Part shown: piece by piece, positions 40,516 through 48,207 of the stretch
How the letters are laid out: each line of letters starts with the position of its first letter
Position numbering within the stretch: position 1 is the first letter of the stretch
The notes under the pieces: generated by a model
What the model saw: the letters and a program-made list of their open reading frames with translations, nothing else
What the model was told of the DNA's origin: nothing
Database searches by the model: none
NCBI RefSeq assembly: GCF_014648495.1
Contig: NZ_BMRF01000003.1
Location: 434,001 to 498,000, forward strand
From: Actinomadura cremea
GTDB lineage: Bacteria; Actinomycetota; Actinomycetes; Streptosporangiales; Streptosporangiaceae
Length of the DNA: 64,000 nt
Direction of reading: 5' to 3'
Made by a program: the position numbers and the translations under genes

Positions 40516-41631
40516 TCAGTCCAGGACGGACGACGGCGGCGTCCACGGCAGTCCGTGGGCCTCGGCGACGTGGTCGTAGACGATCTCGCCCGCGTGCGTG
40601 TTGAGGCCGCGCGCCAGCGACGCGTCGGCCCGCAGCGCGCCGTGCCAGCCCTTCTCGGCGATCGCGACGGCGTAGGGGAGCGTCACGCCGGTGAGGGCGT
40701 AGGTGGAGGTGTTGGGCACCGAACCCGGCATGTTCGCCACGCAGTAGAACGTGGAGCCGTGCACCGGGTAGGTCGGGGCGTCGTGGGTGGTCGGCCGCGA
40801 GTCCGCGAAGCAGCCGCCCTGGTCGATCGCGATGTCCACGAGCACGGACCCGGCCTTCATCCCGGCGACGAGGTCGCCCGAGATCAGCTTCGGCGCCTTC
40901 GCGCCCGGGATCAGCACCGCGCCGATCACCAGATCGGCGGCGCGGACCCGCTGCTCGACGGCGAGGGCGTTGGACACCAGGGTCCGCACCCGGCCCTGGT
41001 AGATCGCGTCGATGTGGCGGAGCCGGTCGACGTCGACGTCGAGGATCGTGACGTCCGCGCCCATCCCGGCCGCGATCTGCGCGGCGTTCAGTCCGGACAC
41101 CCCGCCGCCGATCACCACGACCTTCGCGGGCGCCACCCCGGGCACGCCGCCCGGCAGCACGCCGCGCCCGCCGTTGGACGCCATCAGGTGGTAGGCGCCG
41201 ACCTGCGGGGCCAGCCGCCCGGCGACCTCCGACATCGGGGCGAGCAGCGGCAGCGAGCGGTCCGGGAGCTGGACGGTCTCGTAGGCGATCGCGGTGACGC
41301 CCGCCGCCAGCAGCGCGTCGGTGCACTCGCGGGACGCGGCCAGGTGCAGGTACGTGAACAGGACCTGGCCCTCGCGCATCCGGTGGAACTCGGGCGCGAT
41401 CGGCTCCTTGACCTTGAGGACCAGGTCGCCCTCGGCCCAGACCTCGTCGGCCGAGTCGAGGATCTTGGCGCCCGCGGCGGTGTAGTCGTCGTCGGGGATC
41501 GCCGAGCCGAGGCCCGCGCCCCGCTCGACGAACACCTCGTGGTCGTGGCGGGTGAGCTCGTGGACTCCCGCCGGGGTGATGGCCACGCGGTACTCGTGGT
41601 TCTTGATCTCGCGGGGTACGCCGATCTTCAC
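40516..41631 (-). CDS. ald: Alanine dehydrogenase
   Basis: The 371-aa NAD-dependent enzyme interconverts L-alanine and pyruvate plus ammonia. It begins [23 protein letters not shown] (Arg15 type substrate residue) and carries [16 protein letters not shown] (Lys75), [10 protein letters not shown] (His96), and the Rossmann loop [29 protein letters not shown] holds the Asp of the active site. Length and order are those of the well-studied hexameric enzyme. GTG at 41631 has AAGGAG with 6 nt spacing. Its start lies 65 nt after the glycerate-kinase stop in the same direction. Confidence 0.97.
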   Translation of the reverse strand: MKIGVPREIKNHEYRVAITPAGVHELTRHDHEVFVERGAGLGSAIPDDDYTAAGAKILDSADEVWAEGDLVLKVKEPIAPEFHRMREGQVLFTYLHLAASRECTDALLAAGVTAIAYETVQLPDRSLPLLAPMSEVAGRLAPQVGAYHLMASNGGRGVLPGGVPGVAPAKVVVIGGGVSGLNAAQIAAGMGADVTILDVDVDRLRHIDAIYQGRVRTLVSNALAVEQRVRAADLVIGAVLIPGAKAPKLISGDLVAGMKAGSVLVDIAIDQGGCFADSRPTTHDAPTYPVHGSTFYCVANMPGSVPNTSTYALTGVTLPYAVAIAEKGWHGALRADASLARGLNTHAGEIVYDHVAEAHGLPWTPPSSVLD

Positions 41632-41696
41632 GGAAGGCTCCTTGTGGGGGCTGACGTCCGTACCCTCTGAGTTCTCCCCCGGGACGCTCCCGCCAC

Positions 41697-42887
41697 TCAG
41701 GCGTTCGGACGGCGGACCGGCGGGAGCCACTCGTCGGCGATCGCGACCGTCAGCTGCTCCAGCAGCGGGCCGGCCCGCCGGACGCAGCGCCCGGCGTCGG
41801 GCTCGATGTCCTCCAGCGAGTAGACGGCCTGGATGCGCGCCTTGCGGAGCTGCTCGCCGGTGAGGCCGCGCCGCCCGGCCACGGCGACGACCGGGACGCC
41901 CGCCCGCGCCGCCGCCCGCGCGACGCCGATCGCCGCGCCGCCGCGCAGCGAGCGGGTGTCGAGCACGCCCTCGCCGGTGACGACCAGGTGCGCGTCGCGC
42001 GCCTTGCCCGCGAACCCGAGCACGTCGAGCAGCACGCCGGGGCCGGGCTCGATCGTCGCGCCGAGGAAGGCCAGCGCGGCGAACCCGGTGCCGCCGGCGG
42101 CCCCCGCGCCCGGCAGGTCGCGCGCCGCCCGGCGGGTCGCCGCCTCGGCCAGGTCGGCCCAGCGGCGCAGGCCCGCGTCCAGCACGCGGACCTCGTCGCG
42201 GTTCGCCCCGCCGCGCGTGCCGTGCACGGCCGCCGCCCCGCCGCGGCCCAGCAGCGGGCCCGCCGGGTCGCCCGCCGCCACCACCTCGACGCCCGCCAGG
42301 TCGGGCATGCCGCGCAGGTCGAGGGCGTGCAGGGAGCGCAGCGCGGCCCCGCCGGGCGGCAGGTCCCGGCCGGTCGAGTCGAGCAGCCGCCCGCCGAGCC
42401 CCTGCACGAGCCCGGCGCCGCCGTCGACGCACGCGGCGGCGCCGAGACCGAGCACGATGCGCCGGGCGCCGTGCCGCAGCGCGCGGCCGATCAGCTGGCC
42501 CGTCCCGGTGCTGGTGGCCGACAGCGGGCGCGGGCGCCCGCCGGGGAGGCGCCGGACGCCGGACGCCGCGGCCAGCTCGACGATCGCGACGTCCCCGGCC
42601 AGCGCGAAGGCCGCGCCGACGGGCCGTCCGGCCGGGCCGCACACCTCCGCCTCGATCCGCCGCCAGCCCGCCGCGACGGCCGCGTCCACGGTGCCGTCGC
42701 CGCCGTCGGCCACCGGCAGCTCCACGACCGGGACGTCCGGCCGCGCCCGGCGCAGCCCGGCGGCCAGGTGCCGCGCCGCCTCGGCCGCCGACAGGGCGCC
42801 GAGGAACCGCTCGGGCGCCAGCAGGACGTGACCGCGCGGGGACGGTTCGGAGGGTGAGTCCGCGGACACAGGCAGCCACACTTTCAC
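41697..42887 (-). CDS. Glycerate kinase
   Basis: The 396-aa protein of the GlxK/GckA type-1 class has [24 protein letters not shown] at the start, [16 protein letters not shown], and [20 protein letters not shown] in the nucleotide-binding region. The substrate-side block [21 protein letters not shown] matches the T-GEG--D-QS pattern of the family. It phosphorylates D-glycerate, feeding glycolysis after glyoxylate use. The start is uncertain: GTG 42887 has no Shine-Dalgarno, and GTG codons a few residues further in are possible. The palindrome 42894-42909 lies immediately upstream. First gene of a possible two-gene operon with ald. Confidence 0.9.
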   Translation of the reverse strand: MKVWLPVSADSPSEPSPRGHVLLAPERFLGALSAAEAARHLAAGLRRARPDVPVVELPVADGGDGTVDAAVAAGWRRIEAEVCGPAGRPVGAAFALAGDVAIVELAAASGVRRLPGGRPRPLSATSTGTGQLIGRALRHGARRIVLGLGAAACVDGGAGLVQGLGGRLLDSTGRDLPPGGAALRSLHALDLRGMPDLAGVEVVAAGDPAGPLLGRGGAAAVHGTRGGANRDEVRVLDAGLRRWADLAEAATRRAARDLPGAGAAGGTGFAALAFLGATIEPGPGVLLDVLGFAGKARDAHLVVTGEGVLDTRSLRGGAAIGVARAAARAGVPVVAVAGRRGLTGEQLRKARIQAVYSLEDIEPDAGRCVRRAGPLLEQLTVAIADEWLPPVRRPNA

Positions 42888-42893
42888 GCCGGG

Positions 42894-42909
42894 AGGTAAG
42901 GCCTTACCT
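42894..42909. promoter_or_regulatory. 16-bp perfect palindrome upstream of glycerate kinase
   Basis: AGGTAAGGCCTTACCT is perfectly self-complementary and lies 6 nt upstream of the GTG of the glycerate-kinase gene. It resembles, but does not match, DtxR-type half-sites (AGGTTAG). An operator overlapping the ribosome binding region is plausible; the binder is unknown. Confidence 0.55.
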
Positions 42910-42994
42910 TCTGCTTACGCGATGTCGGCATCATTTGACACCCGGAACGCGCCGCGAGACTTTCAAACGCGCAGAGAGGTGCGGCCTTCCGGCA

Positions 42995-44440
42995 TCAGCG
43001 GACGCCCAGCCAGGTCTCTATGGGGTGAATCGCGAAGAACAGCAGGAACATCGCCACCACCGGCCACAGCCACACCGACACCTCGCGCGCCTTGCCCTTG
43101 GCGACCTTGATCACCGCGTAGGCGACCATGCCGCCGCCGATCCCGATGGTGATCGAGAACGTGAACGGCATCAGCACGATCGTCAGGAACGCCGGGATCA
43201 CCAGCTCCAGGTCGTCCCAGTCGATCTTGGCGACCTGCATCATCATCAGCGCGCCGACGACCAGCAGCGCGGGCGCCGCCGCCTGCGCGGGCACCACCGC
43301 CGCCAGCGGGGTCAGGAACAGCGTGGCGGCGAACAGGGCGCCGGTGGCGATGTTGGCCAGGCCGGTCCGGGCGCCCTCGCCGACGCCCGCGGCCGACTCC
43401 ACGAACACCGTGTTGGCCGACGAGCTGGTGATGCCGCCGAACGCCGCGGACACGCCGTCCACCGACAGGATGCGGCCGAGCCGCGGCACGTCGCCGCGCT
43501 CGGACACCAGGCCGGCCTCGTCGCTGACGCCGAGGATCGTCCCCATCGCGTCGAAGAACCCGGACAGCACCAGGGTGAACAGGACGACCAGCGCGGTGAT
43601 CACCCCGGCCTCGGCGAACCCGCCGAACACGTCGACCTGGCCGAACAGTGAGAAGTCGGGCATGGCGAACAGCTCGTCCGGCACGTTCGGGGTGACGACG
43701 CCCCAGCCGCCCTCGGCGATGGTCGCGTTCGCCTCGATGAGCACCGCGACGACCGTCCCGGCCACGATGCTGATCAGGAGGCCGCCGGGCACCCGCCGGA
43801 CGTACAGGACGATCATCAGCAGCAGCGTCAGGCCGAACACCACGGTCGGCCACGTCTCCAGCCGCCCGCCGGTGCCGAGCGCCAGCGGCGGGCTCGTCTC
43901 GCTGGAGCTGATGAAGTGCGCGTCGTACAGGCCCACGAGCGCGATGAACGCGCCGATGCCGACCGCGATCGCGTGCTTGAGCGCCAGCGGGATCGCGTTC
44001 ATGATCCGCTCGCGGATCCCGGTGAGCGCCAGGATCACGATGATCACGCCCTCGATGACCACCAGGCCCATCGCCTGCTCCCAGGTCATCACCGGCGCGG
44101 CCTGGAACGCCACGACCGCGTTGATGCCGAGGCCCGCGGCGAGCGCCAGCGGCGCGTTGCCGACCAGGCCCATCAGGACCGTCGTGATGGCGGCCGACAG
44201 CGCGGTCATCGTGGTCAGCTGGGGGATCGACAGCGTCGACTGGGTGACGTCCTTCGCCCCGCCGAGGATGATCGGGTTCAGCAGGATGATGTACGCCATC
44301 GCGAAGAACGTGGTGACGCCGCCGCGCAACTCACGCGGGACGCTCGTCCCGCGTGCGGTGAGGTCGAAGAACCGGTCGAGCGGCCCGCGCCCGCCCGAGG
44401 GCGGTGATTCGTCGGCCTTCGCGGTAGGGGTGTCGGACAT
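42995..44440 (-). CDS. NCS2-family purine (guanine/hypoxanthine) permease
   Basis: The 481-aa AzgA/GhxP-type transporter has REFRGGVTTFFAMAYIILLNP-like opening (RELRGGVTTFFAMAYIILLNP is too long to quote whole; key part GGVTTFFAMAYII), GLGINAVVAF, the purine-binding helix motif VIEGVIIVILALTGIRE, LKHAIAVGIGAFIALVGL, and VLSGFFDAMGTILGVSDEAGL, which is diagnostic for the guanine/hypoxanthine group. About 13 helices are visible. ATG 44440. Divergent from a short PucR-type HTH gene, consistent with purine-responsive control. Confidence 0.93.
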   Translation of the reverse strand: MSDTPTAKADESPPSGGRGPLDRFFDLTARGTSVPRELRGGVTTFFAMAYIILLNPIILGGAKDVTQSTLSIPQLTTMTALSAAITTVLMGLVGNAPLALAAGLGINAVVAFQAAPVMTWEQAMGLVVIEGVIIVILALTGIRERIMNAIPLALKHAIAVGIGAFIALVGLYDAHFISSSETSPPLALGTGGRLETWPTVVFGLTLLLMIVLYVRRVPGGLLISIVAGTVVAVLIEANATIAEGGWGVVTPNVPDELFAMPDFSLFGQVDVFGGFAEAGVITALVVLFTLVLSGFFDAMGTILGVSDEAGLVSERGDVPRLGRILSVDGVSAAFGGITSSSANTVFVESAAGVGEGARTGLANIATGALFAATLFLTPLAAVVPAQAAAPALLVVGALMMMQVAKIDWDDLELVIPAFLTIVLMPFTFSITIGIGGGMVAYAVIKVAKGKAREVSVWLWPVVAMFLLFFAIHPIETWLGVR

Positions 44441-44618
44441 GGCGCGGGCTCAGCCTCCAGCAGCGTCGACTCGGAAAAGTGCGAGCACAGGCTAGCCGCC
44501 GCCGGCACCGGGCCGGGCGGCGGCACCGCCGAGGCGAAGGGGGCTTTGCCGGGAAGTTCCGCCTGAGCGGAGTGGGACTGCGCTGCGTGACGGGATTGCT
44601 GCGCTATAGCCTGCCCTG

Positions 44619-44963
44619 GTGCGAATGCCAGACTCGTTGGGCACGGTGAACCCCGACACCTACGCGCTGCTGCTGGCCGAGGTCTCCGAACGGACGCGCT
44701 GGTCGTTCCGCGACCGGATGCTCGGACCGCTCGAGGCCTACGACAGCGCCCGGCGCGCCGAACTGCTGCGCACCCTCGAGGTCTTCCTCGCCTGCTCGGG
44801 CTCCTGGAGCCGGACCGCGACGCAGCTGCACGTCCATGTGAACACGCTTCGGTACCGAATCCGACGAATCGAGGACCTGACCGGCCGGGATCTCGGCACA
44901 CTGGAAGATCGAGTCGACTTCTTCCTCGCCCTGCGCGCGACGCAGCCGGCGAGAACCCTGTAG
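44619..44963 (+). CDS. Stand-alone PucR-type HTH_30 domain protein (truncated regulator)
   Basis: The 114-aa protein corresponds only to the C-terminal DNA-binding part of PucR regulators: FRDRMLGPLEAYDSARRAELLRTLEVFL, SWSRTATQLHVHVNTLRYRIRRIEDLTGRDL. The sensor and central domains are absent, and in the same frame a stop codon stands at 44607-44609, 9 nt before the GTG. Either the N-terminal half was lost or the gene is a true one-domain regulator; N-terminal residues 1-20 (RMPDSLGTVNPDTYALLLAE) look ordered and favour function. Divergent from the purine permease and 14 nt upstream of the HTH-TPR gene. Confidence 0.75.
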   Translation: MRMPDSLGTVNPDTYALLLAEVSERTRWSFRDRMLGPLEAYDSARRAELLRTLEVFLACSGSWSRTATQLHVHVNTLRYRIRRIEDLTGRDLGTLEDRVDFFLALRATQPARTL

Positions 44964-44977
44964 GCGGTGGTCACACG

Positions 44978-46276
44978 ATGGATCGCGAGACACTCGGACA
45001 GCGCATCCGCGCCCTGCGTATCCGGCAGGGCGTGAGCCAGGCGCAACTCGCCTTTCCCGAACTCTCGGACAGCTATATCTCGCTGATCGAGAGCGACAAG
45101 CGGGTGCCCGCGCCGAGCGTGGTCGAACTGCTCGCCGCGAAGCTGAACTGCTCGGCGACGTACCTGGTCAGCGGCGTCAGCGAGGACGTCGTGGACGAAC
45201 TGCGCGTCACCCTCGACTACGCCGAGATCGCGCTGCGCAACGGCGCCGCCGAGGAGGCCCGCGCCCGGTACGCCGAGGTGCTGGCGAGCGCCGACGCCGT
45301 CGCGCTGCCGGAGATGCTCCACCAGGCCCGCTGGGGGCACGCGCTGGCCCTGGAGGCCGCCGGCGCCCTGGAGGACGCGATCGCGGGGCTCGTCGCGCTC
45401 GCCGCGGAGGTCTCCGCCGAGGACGACCTCGACCACTGGGCCCGCGTGCACGTCGCGCTGAGCCGCTGCCTGCGCGAGCGCGGCGACGCCGGCGCGGGCG
45501 TCCAGGCCGCCGAGGACGCGCTGCGGCACCTGATCGCGACCGGCGCCGACTCGACCGACGCCGCCGTGCACCTCGGCGCGGCGCTGCTCGCCGCGTTCGT
45601 CGAGCGCGGCGACCTCGTCCGGGCGCGGCAGCTCGCCGAGCAGCTCGTCGAGCGCGCCGAGCGGATCGGCAGCCCGCGCGCCCGGATGCTCGCCTACGGC
45701 GAGGCCGCCTACGTCGCCGAGATCCGCGGCGCCTACGAGGAGGGCGTGGAACTCGCCGAGCGGGCGCTGATGCTGGCCGGCGACGGCGAGGACCCCCGCG
45801 ACCTCGACCGGCTCCGCGTCAGCTACGCGGGCCTGCTGCTGCGAGCCCGCCCGGACCAGGCCGTCCGCGCCCGCGACCTGCTGGTGCGGGTCCGCGGCGA
45901 CGGCGGTGTCGGCGCCGCCGGGGAGATCGACGTCGCCTGGTGCCTGACCGAGCTGGCCCGCGCCGAGACCGTCCTCGGCCGTCCGGAGGAGGCGGTACGG
46001 CTCGCCGAGGAGGCCCTGGAGCTGCTCGGGGACGCCCCGCGCCGCGCGGCCGCCGGAGCGCTGACCGTCCTCGGCGAGGCGTGCCTGCTGCTCGGCCGGC
46101 GCGACCGGGCGACCGAGGCGCTCACCCGCGCCGCCACCTGCCTGGAGGAGATGGAGGCGTCCCGGGAGGCCGCGCAGGCGTGGTTCGACCTCGCCGAGGT
46201 GCTCGCCGAGACCGGCCCGGCCGGCGAGCCCCGGATGGCCGCCTACCGCCGCGCACTGACCTGCGCCGGGGTGTAG
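44978..46276 (+). CDS. XRE-HTH regulator with TPR domain
   Basis: The 432-aa protein has an N-terminal XRE helix-turn-helix (LGQRIRALRIRQGVSQAQLAFP, DSYISLIESDKRVPAPSVVELLA; residues about 6-62), then a long tetratricopeptide-like helical array from residue 75 to 430 (repeated A-A-Y-A-x2-A pattern, e.g. LGRPEEAVRLAEEALELLGD). This layout is common for actinobacterial regulators that sense peptides or protein partners through the TPR. It follows the PucR-type gene by 14 nt, so both regulators are probably cotranscribed. ATG 44978. Confidence 0.9.
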   Translation: MDRETLGQRIRALRIRQGVSQAQLAFPELSDSYISLIESDKRVPAPSVVELLAAKLNCSATYLVSGVSEDVVDELRVTLDYAEIALRNGAAEEARARYAEVLASADAVALPEMLHQARWGHALALEAAGALEDAIAGLVALAAEVSAEDDLDHWARVHVALSRCLRERGDAGAGVQAAEDALRHLIATGADSTDAAVHLGAALLAAFVERGDLVRARQLAEQLVERAERIGSPRARMLAYGEAAYVAEIRGAYEEGVELAERALMLAGDGEDPRDLDRLRVSYAGLLLRARPDQAVRARDLLVRVRGDGGVGAAGEIDVAWCLTELARAETVLGRPEEAVRLAEEALELLGDAPRRAAAGALTVLGEACLLLGRRDRATEALTRAATCLEEMEASREAAQAWFDLAEVLAETGPAGEPRMAAYRRALTCAGV

Positions 46277-46349
46277 CCGCGATCACGTTGAACCGTTCCG
46301 CCCACCGGGGCGTCGGACTGGCGGGTTCCCGGTTACAGGAGGTTCATCG

Positions 46350-47609
46350 TTGTTCGGTGTGGTTCGCCCGTGCAGGCACGTGCTGTGCGGTTCCCTGTTC
46401 ACGGACTGGATGGCGCACCTGTGCGGGCTCTGCCTGACGCTGCGCGCCCGGCACGGGCAGGCGGCGCGGCTCGTCACGAACTATGACGGGCTGCTCGTCT
46501 CGGTCCTGGTGGAGGCGCAGGCGCCGGAGGCGTCCCCGCGCCGGACGGCCGGGCCGTGCGCGCTGCGCGGCCTGCGGCGCGCCGAGGTCGTCGCGGCCCG
46601 CGCGGAGGGCGCGCAGCTCGCCGCGGCGACGTCGCTGCTGCTCGCGGCGGGCCGCACCCGCGACCACGTCGCCGACGGCGACGGCGCGTACGCGCGGCGG
46701 GCCGTCGCGGCGGCGGCGGGCCGGCTGGCCGGCCGCTGGGACTCCGCGGGCGGCCGCACCGGCGCCGGCGTCGGGTTCGACGCGTCCGCGCTGCGGGCCG
46801 CCGTCGCCCGGCAGCCGCTGCTGGAGGCCACGCCCGGACTCGCGCCGCTCGACCTCACCGAGCCGACCGAGACCGCCGTCGCGGCCGTGTTCGCGCACAC
46901 GGCCGTCCTCGCGGGCCGGGCGGGCAACGCCGAGCCGCTCGCCGAGGCGGGCCGCTTCTTCGGCCGCCTCGCGCACCTGATCGACGCCGTCGAGGACGTC
47001 GACGACGACCTCGGGTCCGGCGCCTACAACCCCCTCGTCGCCACCGGCACCGGCCCCGCCGAGGCGCGGCGGCTCGCCGCCGACGCCCTGCACGGGCTGC
47101 GGCTCGCGCTCGCCGAACTGGAGCTGGAGCGGCCCGCCCTCGTGGCGGCGCTGCTGGACCGCGAGGTCGCCCGCTCCGTCGACCGGGTCTTCGCCGCCTA
47201 CCCGCCCGCGCCCGGCGGGCCCCCGCCGCACGGCGGCCCGTACCCGACCCACCAGCCGCATGTCCAGCACGCGCACCCGCAGCAGGGGTACCCGCCGCAC
47301 GCGGGCGGTGGCGGTGACCACGGCGGCGGCCACGGCGGCGGCCACGGCGGCGGGTTCGGCGGCTGGGGCGGCGGCGGTCACGGTGGCGGCGGTCACGGCG
47401 GTCACGGCGGGCCCCGCAGGAAGCGTCCCCCGCTGCCGATCCCGTGCTTCACCGGCTCGCTGGTGTGCGCCACGTGCGGCATCTACCAGCCCGAGTGGAG
47501 CAAGCACCACGGCAGGCGGTTCAGCGACCGCTTCTGGGTCACCCGCCACTGCGACGACTGCGGGTGCGACGGCTGCTGCGACTGCTGCTGCTGTCCCTGC
47601 GACTGCTGA
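46350..47609 (+). CDS. DUF5685 protein with Gly/His-rich region and Cys-rich C-terminal tail
   Basis: The 419-aa protein starts LFGVVRPCRHVLCGSLFTDWMAHLCGLCLTLR, four cysteines in a conserved N-terminal block, then a helical domain in which FFGRLAHLIDAVEDVDDDLGSGAYN recalls the Asp-rich helix of isoprenoid-synthase-like folds. Residues about 285-350 are Pro/Gly/His-rich (GGGGDHGGGHGGGHGGGFGG). The tail begins PCFTGSLVCATCGIYQPEWSKHHG and ends CDDCGCDGCCDCCCCPCDC. Start TTG with AGGAGG 7 nt upstream is well supported. The family (recalled as DUF5685) has no known function; the Cys and His clusters strongly suggest metal binding. Confidence 0.85.
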   Translation: MFGVVRPCRHVLCGSLFTDWMAHLCGLCLTLRARHGQAARLVTNYDGLLVSVLVEAQAPEASPRRTAGPCALRGLRRAEVVAARAEGAQLAAATSLLLAAGRTRDHVADGDGAYARRAVAAAAGRLAGRWDSAGGRTGAGVGFDASALRAAVARQPLLEATPGLAPLDLTEPTETAVAAVFAHTAVLAGRAGNAEPLAEAGRFFGRLAHLIDAVEDVDDDLGSGAYNPLVATGTGPAEARRLAADALHGLRLALAELELERPALVAALLDREVARSVDRVFAAYPPAPGGPPPHGGPYPTHQPHVQHAHPQQGYPPHAGGGGDHGGGHGGGHGGGFGGWGGGGHGGGGHGGHGGPRRKRPPLPIPCFTGSLVCATCGIYQPEWSKHHGRRFSDRFWVTRHCDDCGCDGCCDCCCCPCDC

Positions 47610-47727
47610 GCACTCCGGAAGTGGCCGGCGAGGGGCCCGCGGTGCTCAAGATGGGGTAGGTAAGCGCAACGGCAGACCCTAAGTAGGGTGGTTGGAGCCC
47701 CTTCGCTCTCCTGGAGATCCGGCACCC

Positions 47728-48207
47728 ATGAAGCCCCGCAATCCCCGCGCGTCCCGGCGCCGCGCGCCCGTCCGACACGGCGCGACCCGGGTCGGCCTCG
47801 TCACGGCCGCCGCCACCGTGCTCTGCGTCCTCACCGCCGGTCCGGCACCGGCCCACACGCGGCCGGCGGACGGCGTCCGCGGCGAGGGCGGGCCGGCGGC
47901 CGTCACCGGGGTCACGCCGGCGCCCCCGGCGCGGAGCGGCGGCCGGACGTCCGCCGCGTCCGTCGCGTCCGTCGCGTCCGCCGAGCCCGCGGGCCTCACC
48001 GTCACCCGGGCGGCGAGCCCGTCCGAGACGGTCGTGCTCGCCCGGAACGAGCCCGCGGCGGCGGAGGAGGACTCCGGGTCGTCCGCCGTCGTCACGTGGG
48101 CGATCATCATCGTCGGGGCACTGCTCGGCATCGGGATCGGCCTCGCCATCGTGTCCCGCGCGACCCGCAAGCACGCGCGCGAGCAGCGCAAGGGCGGGCC
48201 GCGATGA
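47728..48207 (+). CDS. Exported membrane-anchored protein with predicted N-terminal His, upstream of CopD-CtaG
   Basis: The 159-aa protein has a twin-Arg-like basic leader and hydrophobic core (VGLVTAAATVLCVLTAGPAPA) with the cleavage site A42|H43, so the mature protein would begin His-Thr-Arg. A low-complexity Ala/Ser/Pro region follows and then one C-terminal helix (SAVVTWAIIIVGALLGIGIG). Mature CopC and YcnI proteins of copper loci also begin with His, which ligates copper, but the beta-sandwich of those families is not visible here. It overlaps the CopD-CtaG gene by 4 nt (ATGA). A reduced copper-delivery partner is inference. Confidence 0.65.
   Translation: MKPRNPRASRRRAPVRHGATRVGLVTAAATVLCVLTAGPAPAHTRPADGVRGEGGPAAVTGVTPAPPARSGGRTSAASVASVASAEPAGLTVTRAASPSETVVLARNEPAAAEEDSGSSAVVTWAIIIVGALLGIGIGLAIVSRATRKHAREQRKGGPR

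Noticed and set aside
47607-47648. TGAGCAC ... GTGCTCA arms behind the DUF5685 gene as a terminator
   Set aside because: A 7-bp stem with a 28-nt loop is too weak to call.
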